Notes under the pieces: model-generated | Database searches by the model: none | Told to the model about the DNA's origin: nothing | The model's input: only the letters and a program-made list of their open reading frames with translations | Shown here: positions 5,856 through 9,040 of the stretch, one piece after another | Numbering within the stretch: position 1 is the first letter of the stretch | How the letters are laid out: each line of letters begins with the position of its first letter | Assembly: GCA_964628455.1 (NCBI GenBank) | Contig: CAZVPD010000146.1 | Span: forward strand, 1-9,040 | DNA: 9,040 nt | DNA from: JAQVWU01 sp964628455 | GTDB taxonomy: Bacteria > Bacillota > Clostridia > Oscillospirales > CAG-272 | Direction: 5' to 3' | Program-made: the position numbers and the translations under genes

Positions 5856-7496
5856 AGTCAGCGCTCCCTTTCGGATTTTGATTTTTTTAGTGGCTTCAAG
5901 CTGCGAAACCCCGATCTTCCGTATGGTGACCGGCATATCGCCGCCGCCGTTTATGAGGACGGGATGACCGGGCAGGGAACGCAGGTCGGTATTCATATAC
6001 GGCAGATTTTCCAGGCAGAGCCGCACTTCCCCGTTGATGATCACCGCAAGATATTGCTCGCCGATGATCCACGAGACCGAATTGTACTCGCCTTTCTTCA
6101 CTTCGCCCAGATACGGGTAGAAATATTCGTCTCCGAAAACCGGCTGGCTGAACAGGACCGCGTGTTTTGACAATACGGGGTCGGGGTTGTTCCTTTCGTT
6201 TACGGCAAAAATGCAGTTTCCGAAATGGATCCTGATCCCCTCGTCGGCGTTTTCCGGTGAAACGTCAAACCTGAACTCAAGGTCCGCGCGGAACGGCAGC
6301 TTGACTTCGATGCCTGTCGACAGGTAACGTGTCCCGACATAGGTTGAAAATACCGCTTCGCCGTCCGGCAGCACGTCGTACCGGATATACCCCCCGCTTG
6401 TCCTGACAGGCGTGAGTCTGCCCGGCGGAACGCCGAATTCCCGCAGTACAGGATTTGCGGCTTCGATCTCCCGGACCGTTATTCCGCTTCTTACTTCCGG
6501 CGGACCGAACAGCGCGGGGTCGGCAAGCCGCTTTTTTACCGGCACAAATAGGGCGGCAAGCTCCCTTTTTTCGTCGGGGGAGATCAGGTCTTCCAGCAGG
6601 GCGGGGTGGCGCAGTTCACCCTCCCGCGCGTAGTCGACCTCATAAAACCTGTTCTCGTCAAAATACTCTATAAGGGAACGGAGCCGTTCGCCGATGTCCC
6701 CGTCGAGATACACGTGGACGGATGCGAACAACCCGCCCTCAAAGACACTGTCGGCGAATCTGCTTTCGTTCTGAAAGTCATCGGGCACGCGAAGGATCAT
6801 CACGTCCCCGTCGTCCGACTGATACTCAAACCGTTCATGCCGGCCGGGTTCGCGGAGAGGGATGTTCTGCTCCTGCATCCACCGCCGGAAAGTGTCGGCA
6901 TCGGAACAGCGTCCGCCTTCTTTGAGATAATCTATCGGATCTTCTTTCAGATCTTCTTTGAGAAAGGACGACAGAACGCGCATGCGGGGAAGCGAAAGGA
7001 TGAAGGGGTCGGCGGGATCCGCCAGCCGCTCGCTTATGCTGCTCAGATCCCCGTAAGTGACGGAGCCTAACTCCTCAAGCCGTTTTGTCCGCCTGTCCGT
7101 CTCCTCGTAAAGAAGGGGCAGGGCGGAGATCCGGGTCACGCCGTTTTCCCTCATCGTCCGCAGGAATTCGCCCGTGATGCGTTTCAGCTCCGTCAGCGCG
7201 CTGATCTCTTCGTCGATCTCGCGGATCCGGCTGACGAACGTCTCGACGACCACGCTCATATCTTCGCTTTCGTAAATGCGCAGGATATCCCTGACGGGGA
7301 TCTGCATTTTGCGGAGCACCATGATCTGACTGAGGCGCCGGATGTTCTCTTCATCGTAAAAACGGTATTTTTCCGACGGGGGGCGGACGCTCCGGATCAG
7401 TCCCGTCTGCTCATAGTAGCGCAGGCTGCGCGAGGACAGTCCGAGCCGGGCTGTCAGGTCGGTGATCCTGACAAGTCCGCCGGTATATTTATCCAT
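4842..7496 (-). CDS. MerR-family regulator fused to effector-binding, jelly-roll and BtrH/C39-like domains
   Basis: The 884-aa product starts with a MerR winged helix at about 8-76 (ITDLTARLGLSSRSLRYYEQTGLI, then YRFYDEE) and a dimerisation coiled coil at about 80-118. Residues about 165-300 look like a GyrI/AraC-type effector domain, expected to bind a small ligand. Residues about 360-535 are beta-rich and resemble a LamG or jelly-roll fold (GEYNSVSWIIGEQYLAVIING). From about 555 to the end the chain resembles the BtrH N-terminal/C39-peptidase-like group: DGACEQL (Cys578), GITGDCC (Cys602-603), VLHFRGNYGLICGYEE (His677), and a helical tail. MerR proteins with the first three parts usually end near residue 545, so this one is much longer than usual. 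AGGAGG (7512-7507) lies 10 nt before the ATG. A MerR-type promoter just upstream implies autoregulation. It heads the operon. The MerR call is firm; the C-terminal assignment is a resemblance only. Confidence 0.88.
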   Translation of the reverse strand: MDKYTGGLVRITDLTARLGLSSRSLRYYEQTGLIRSVRPPSEKYRFYDEENIRRLSQIMVLRKMQIPVRDILRIYESEDMSVVVETFVSRIREIDEEISALTELKRITGEFLRTMRENGVTRISALPLLYEETDRRTKRLEELGSVTYGDLSSISERLADPADPFILSLPRMRVLSSFLKEDLKEDPIDYLKEGGRCSDADTFRRWMQEQNIPLREPGRHERFEYQSDDGDVMILRVPDDFQNESRFADSVFEGGLFASVHVYLDGDIGERLRSLIEYFDENRFYEVDYAREGELRHPALLEDLISPDEKRELAALFVPVKKRLADPALFGPPEVRSGITVREIEAANPVLREFGVPPGRLTPVRTSGGYIRYDVLPDGEAVFSTYVGTRYLSTGIEVKLPFRADLEFRFDVSPENADEGIRIHFGNCIFAVNERNNPDPVLSKHAVLFSQPVFGDEYFYPYLGEVKKGEYNSVSWIIGEQYLAVIINGEVRLCLENLPYMNTDLRSLPGHPVLINGGGDMPVTIRKIGVSQLEATKKIKIRKGALTMTTKRSNNLIPDIETYCVGERGENFAFDGACEQLMRCLGEKDFGYWLIAGITGDCCAQVYPKNRLFYSDRYCVSDYHILYDGDCSDYIEDVFGRMGYACTYVPKEKIAANREMYRRTLTAYIDRGIPVLHFRGNYGLICGYEEHGNILLSKGPCSNDFNRFALDDEYFFDQEQRGWIFAGEKKEQKDLSGIYRDAVMQMPGILNTETDRYYFGAGAFRAWAADIKNGFYDGKTQEETDLWGTHTSFVCDLETIAATSGRFLSKAVELNPDLDFISGIIPVLSRQGAYAGGGLEDVGGGFNVTLAVLQDAEKRKKITDRLAVFAENTDAIVRVLKENI
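5864..5870 (-). promoter_or_regulatory. internal ribosome binding site at the domain junction of the MerR fusion
   Basis: AAGGGAG on the minus strand lies 8 nt before an in-frame ATG at 5855. The spacing and sequence are as good as those of real starts in this window (AGGAGG at 7512, AAGGAG at 4856), which is unlikely at a random in-frame ATG exactly on a domain border. Confidence 0.55.
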
Positions 7497-7526
7497 AAAG
7501 GCAAAACCTCCTTCCGGTATAAGTTC

Positions 7527-7558
7527 AGTTTACCACTTGACCCTGCGTCAATGTCAAG
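7527..7558 (-). promoter_or_regulatory. MerR-type promoter and operator of the merR operon
   Basis: On the minus strand TTGACA (7557-7552), a spacer of 19 bp and TAAACT (7532-7527) form the stretched promoter that MerR proteins activate by DNA distortion. The spacer holds the dyad TTGAC-N5-GTCAA (7551-7547 with 7541-7537), and the -35 itself gives a further GTCAA half (CTTGAC at 7558-7553). Transcription would begin near 7520, about 25 nt before the start codon. Binding of the encoded MerR protein here follows from the known family mechanism. Confidence 0.8.
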
Positions 7559-7590
7559 GGGGTGCTGCCGTATATTTTTATATTTATCTT

Positions 7591-7617
7591 CATATCACAC
7601 GCTGCCAAAGTGATATG
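7591..7617. repeat. perfect inverted repeat CATATCAC-N11-GTGATATG
   Basis: Arms of 8 bp at 7591-7598 and 7610-7617 match perfectly around an 11-bp spacer. The site lies between the far promoter (7653-7693) and the MerR-type promoter (7527-7557), so it could be an operator for a second dimeric regulator, or a hairpin in the longer leader RNA. No T-run follows on either strand. Confidence 0.5.
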
Positions 7618-7626
7618 TGTATTTAT

Positions 7627-7645
7627 CCTGTATATTTACCTGTAT
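7627..7645. repeat. tandem CCTGTAT repeats with 12-bp period
   Basis: CCTGTAT occurs at 7627-7633 and 7639-7645, and a shorter CTGTAT at 7665-7670 lies inside the far promoter spacer. Direct repeats placed just downstream of a promoter are often operator half-sites; no regulator can be named. Confidence 0.3.
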
Positions 7646-7652
7646 TTTCCGC

Positions 7653-7693
7653 ATTTTAGCACAACTGTATCCTAAAAGCAATACTTTTGCGAT
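7653..7693 (-). promoter_or_regulatory. far promoter of the merR operon, same type as the SLH promoter
   Basis: On the minus strand TTGCTT (7681-7676), a 17-bp spacer and TAAAAT (7658-7653) with an extended -10 form the promoter, and ATCGC (7693-7689) lies 7 bp upstream. The spacer and -10 share 18 identical bases with the SLH gene promoter. Transcription would start near 7646 and run through the inverted repeat and the MerR-type promoter, giving a leader of about 150 nt. Confidence 0.65.
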
Positions 7694-7759
7694 TTGTTTT
7701 TTTTATTTATATCCCGAAGCCGGGAGGGAGTAAAAAAATCATCCCGTATTTTTAATTTG

Positions 7760-7801
7760 TTTAACTCTGCCGTTGACATTTAACTCTCTAAACGTTATAA
7801 A
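7760..7801 (+). promoter_or_regulatory. strong plus-strand sigma-A promoter bracketed by direct repeats
   Basis: TTGACA (7773-7778), a 17-bp spacer and TATAAA (7796-7801) are close to consensus. The 9-mer TTTAACTCT occurs at 7760-7768 and again at 7779-7787, a 19-bp period that places one copy before and one just after the -35. This looks like an operator for a protein that blocks or recruits RNA polymerase. It faces away from the merR operon and drives the region 7808-8224. Confidence 0.65.
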
Positions 7802-7807
7802 AAAATA

Positions 7808-8193
7808 TCAATGTTATAAAGCCGGTGATTTTATAGTATATATCTCAGAAGTATTGGGCGTAAATCTCCTCAGAAAAAAATGGATCGTTTTATCAAATGC
7901 GATTCGCTGACAGATACGGAAAAATCATGCAGCTTGAATTTTGCTAATATGACGCAAGAAATTTAAGCGGCAATCATGAAGCGGATATTTTATCGTTTGC
8001 GGTATGCTTCGATAAGGATCCCGATAAGAGAACTTAGATGCAGATTGAATTACTCACCGAAAAAGTGTGGGGATTAATGATGGTTACGGGGATCGAAAGC
8101 TTTAGGAAACAGTTTACAGGTATGGAATATCAGTGAAGAAATGGACCGTCAGAGATCCTGCTGCCGATATTTCTGCTTTTATAGCTAAATCCG
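7808..8193 (+). pseudogene. promoter-driven region without an intact gene: decayed gene or non-coding RNA
   Basis: About 390 nt of AT-rich sequence lie between a strong promoter and a terminator on the plus strand. Only fragments are open: 28 codons from ATG 7880 to the stop at 7964-7966 (starts MDRFIKCDSL); then, in another frame, 7948-8136 broken by one TAG at 8035-8037 (contains ADILSFAVCFDKDPDKRT and MQIELLTEKVWGLMM); then a third frame from 8133 (WTVRDPAADISAFIAKSEKK). The pieces read like real protein with two frameshifts and a stop, which fits a decayed gene. None has a good ribosome binding site, so a structured non-coding RNA is the alternative; a TTATCG/CGATAA stem near 7990-8013 is visible. 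No family is recognised. Confidence 0.35.
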
Positions 8194-8224
8194 AAAAAAA
8201 AGACTGCCTGCGCAGCCTTTTTTT
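8194..8224. terminator. bidirectional Rho-independent terminator
   Basis: Eight A (8194-8201), G, one mismatch, CTGC (8204-8207), a CTGC loop, GCAG (8212-8215), C, C and seven T (8218-8224) form a hairpin flanked by A and T tracts on either side. It therefore works in both directions: it ends the plus-strand transcript from 7773-7801 and the minus-strand gene that stops at 8282. Confidence 0.75.
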
Positions 8225-8234
8225 ATATTTTTCG

Positions 8235-8270
8235 GGACCGGTTAAGTGATTTCAATAACAAGTCCGGTCC
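8235..8270. repeat. inverted repeat in the 3' untranslated part of the glycosidase-like gene
   Basis: GGACCGG (8235-8241) pairs with CCGGTCC (8264-8270) over a 22-nt loop, directly after the stop of the minus-strand gene and before the terminator at 8194-8224. It has no T-run and may stabilise the mRNA end. Confidence 0.35.
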
Positions 8271-8281
8271 GGCTGCCGGAA

Positions 8282-9040
8282 TTATTTCATGTATCTGTAT
8301 ACGTTCATCTGACCCGGAGCGTACCAGTCGCCGCAGACCTCCTCCGCGTCCGTTTCCGTGTAATAGGCGTCCCAGTGGTGATCGCGGACCGGGACGAACT
8401 CGCGGGACCACATCAGGCGCTCGAAGCACCCGGCTTTTTTGGAAACGTGCACTTTGAAGGACCCGCTCTCAAAGGGCGAGTTGTTGACCACGGCGACGAA
8501 TTTCTGCCCGTCTTTTTCAAAGAAGGAGACCACGCCGGGAAGGCTTTGGTCACATTCGACGGCGGTCACACAGTCGGAAACGCCGCTGCCGAAAAGCGGG
8601 TATCCCCCGTAGGCTTTGCCCGAATGCCATGCCGAGGTCAGGACGGCGTCCCTGAAGAAATCGCCGAACTGATGCAGGAAATGGCGGTTGACCCTCGACA
8701 TGCGCCCGAAGCTCTCGGTCCTCTCCCTGAATTCGTCGACCGGCGACAGGCGGTAGTTGGCCATCGGCGCCCGCATGTAGATGAAGAACCAGAGGATGCC
8801 CTTGCAGCCCGAGGCGGCGGCCGTGTTGAGCTGCCACCGGAAGTCGTTCTCGCCCGGCTCGCGGTAGCGGTAGTGTCCGACCGAGAGCAGGGTCGTCCAG
8901 ACCGGTATGCCCGAGGCTTTCGCGGCTTTCGAGAACTCCAGCAGGTTGTTGAAATAGCCGTGCGTACCGCTCTCTTCGGGGTTCATCTGCGTGTAGCAGT
9001 CGTAGCATAAAAGCTTCAGACCGGCTTTCTGCACCATATC
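8282..9040 (-). CDS. glycoside-hydrolase-like TIM-barrel protein, C-terminal part
   Basis: The last 252 codons are in the window; the frame is open through the right edge (codon GAT at 9040-9038, then ATG, which is internal). The first half reads like the end of a glycosidase barrel: GYFNNLLEFSKAAKASGIPVW, then RWQLNTAAASGCKGILWFFIY, then a helix RMSRVNRHFLHQFGDFF. This order (walking helix, strand, RWQxNTxxAxGxKGI, aromatic strand) is familiar from GH42-like and related clan GH-A-like proteins of gut Firmicutes. The second half (about 150-251) is beta-rich (FVAVVNNSPFESGSFKVHV) and looks like a C-terminal beta-sandwich. The substrate and the catalytic acids cannot be set from this fragment. 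It ends 58 nt before a terminator, so it is the last gene of its transcript and independent of the merR operon. Confidence 0.7.
   Translation of the reverse strand, partial: DMVQKAGLKLLCYDCYTQMNPEESGTHGYFNNLLEFSKAAKASGIPVWTTLLSVGHYRYREPGENDFRWQLNTAAASGCKGILWFFIYMRAPMANYRLSPVDEFRERTESFGRMSRVNRHFLHQFGDFFRDAVLTSAWHSGKAYGGYPLFGSGVSDCVTAVECDQSLPGVVSFFEKDGQKFVAVVNNSPFESGSFKVHVSKKAGCFERLMWSREFVPVRDHHWDAYYTETDAEEVCGDWYAPGQMNVYRYMK

Noticed and set aside
5127..6170. Plus-strand open frame of 347 codons
   Set aside because: It is antisense to the MerR fusion gene, shows no domain and has no ribosome binding site.
7591..7645. CRISPR-like repeat array
   Set aside because: Only two or three 6-7 bp units at 12-bp spacing; no repeat of CRISPR length and no spacers.
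8246..9010. Plus-strand open frame of 254 codons
   Set aside because: It is antisense to the glycosidase-like gene and begins inside that gene's 3' untranslated part; no recognisable domain.

Overview
The window reads as chromosomal DNA from a fairly GC-rich member of the Firmicutes, most likely a gut-type clostridium. The signs are: a secreted protein with three S-layer homology repeats and a Listeria-Bacteroides type repeat; a MerR regulator of a style common in Clostridia; strong AGGAGG-like ribosome binding sites; sigma-A type promoters; and AT-rich intergenic DNA between GC-rich genes. All recognisable genes lie on the minus strand. There are no RNA genes of known class, insertion sequences, CRISPR arrays or phage genes that I can see.

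From left to right: positions 1-2056 hold the first 685 codons of an S-layer homology protein that runs off the left edge. Positions 2057-2742 are intergenic, with a structured leader, the promoter of that gene, a tiny promoter-terminator unit, and a terminator for the operon to the right. Positions 2743-7496 are a three-gene minus-strand operon. It is transcribed in the order MerR fusion protein (884 aa), cysteine-rich protein of unknown function (357 aa), AlkZ-like winged-helix protein (321 aa). Positions 7497-8281 are AT-rich and hold two stacked promoters for the operon, one of them a textbook MerR-type 19-bp-spacer promoter. They also hold an oppositely directed promoter that drives about 400 nt of non-coding or decayed sequence into a bidirectional terminator. 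Positions 8282-9040 are the C-terminal 252 codons of a glycoside-hydrolase-like protein that enters from the right.

The operon looks like a self-regulated response module: a MerR sensor with a small-molecule-binding domain, joined to a BtrH/C39-like domain, followed by a protein with four closely spaced cysteines and a DNA-glycosylase-family protein that lacks the usual catalytic glutamines. That functional reading is inference. Two observations stand out. The MerR gene carries a complete internal ribosome binding site and ATG exactly at the domain junction, as if two genes had fused. The far promoter of the operon also shares an 18-bp core, plus a spaced upstream motif, with the promoter of the S-layer protein gene, which suggests common control of the two.
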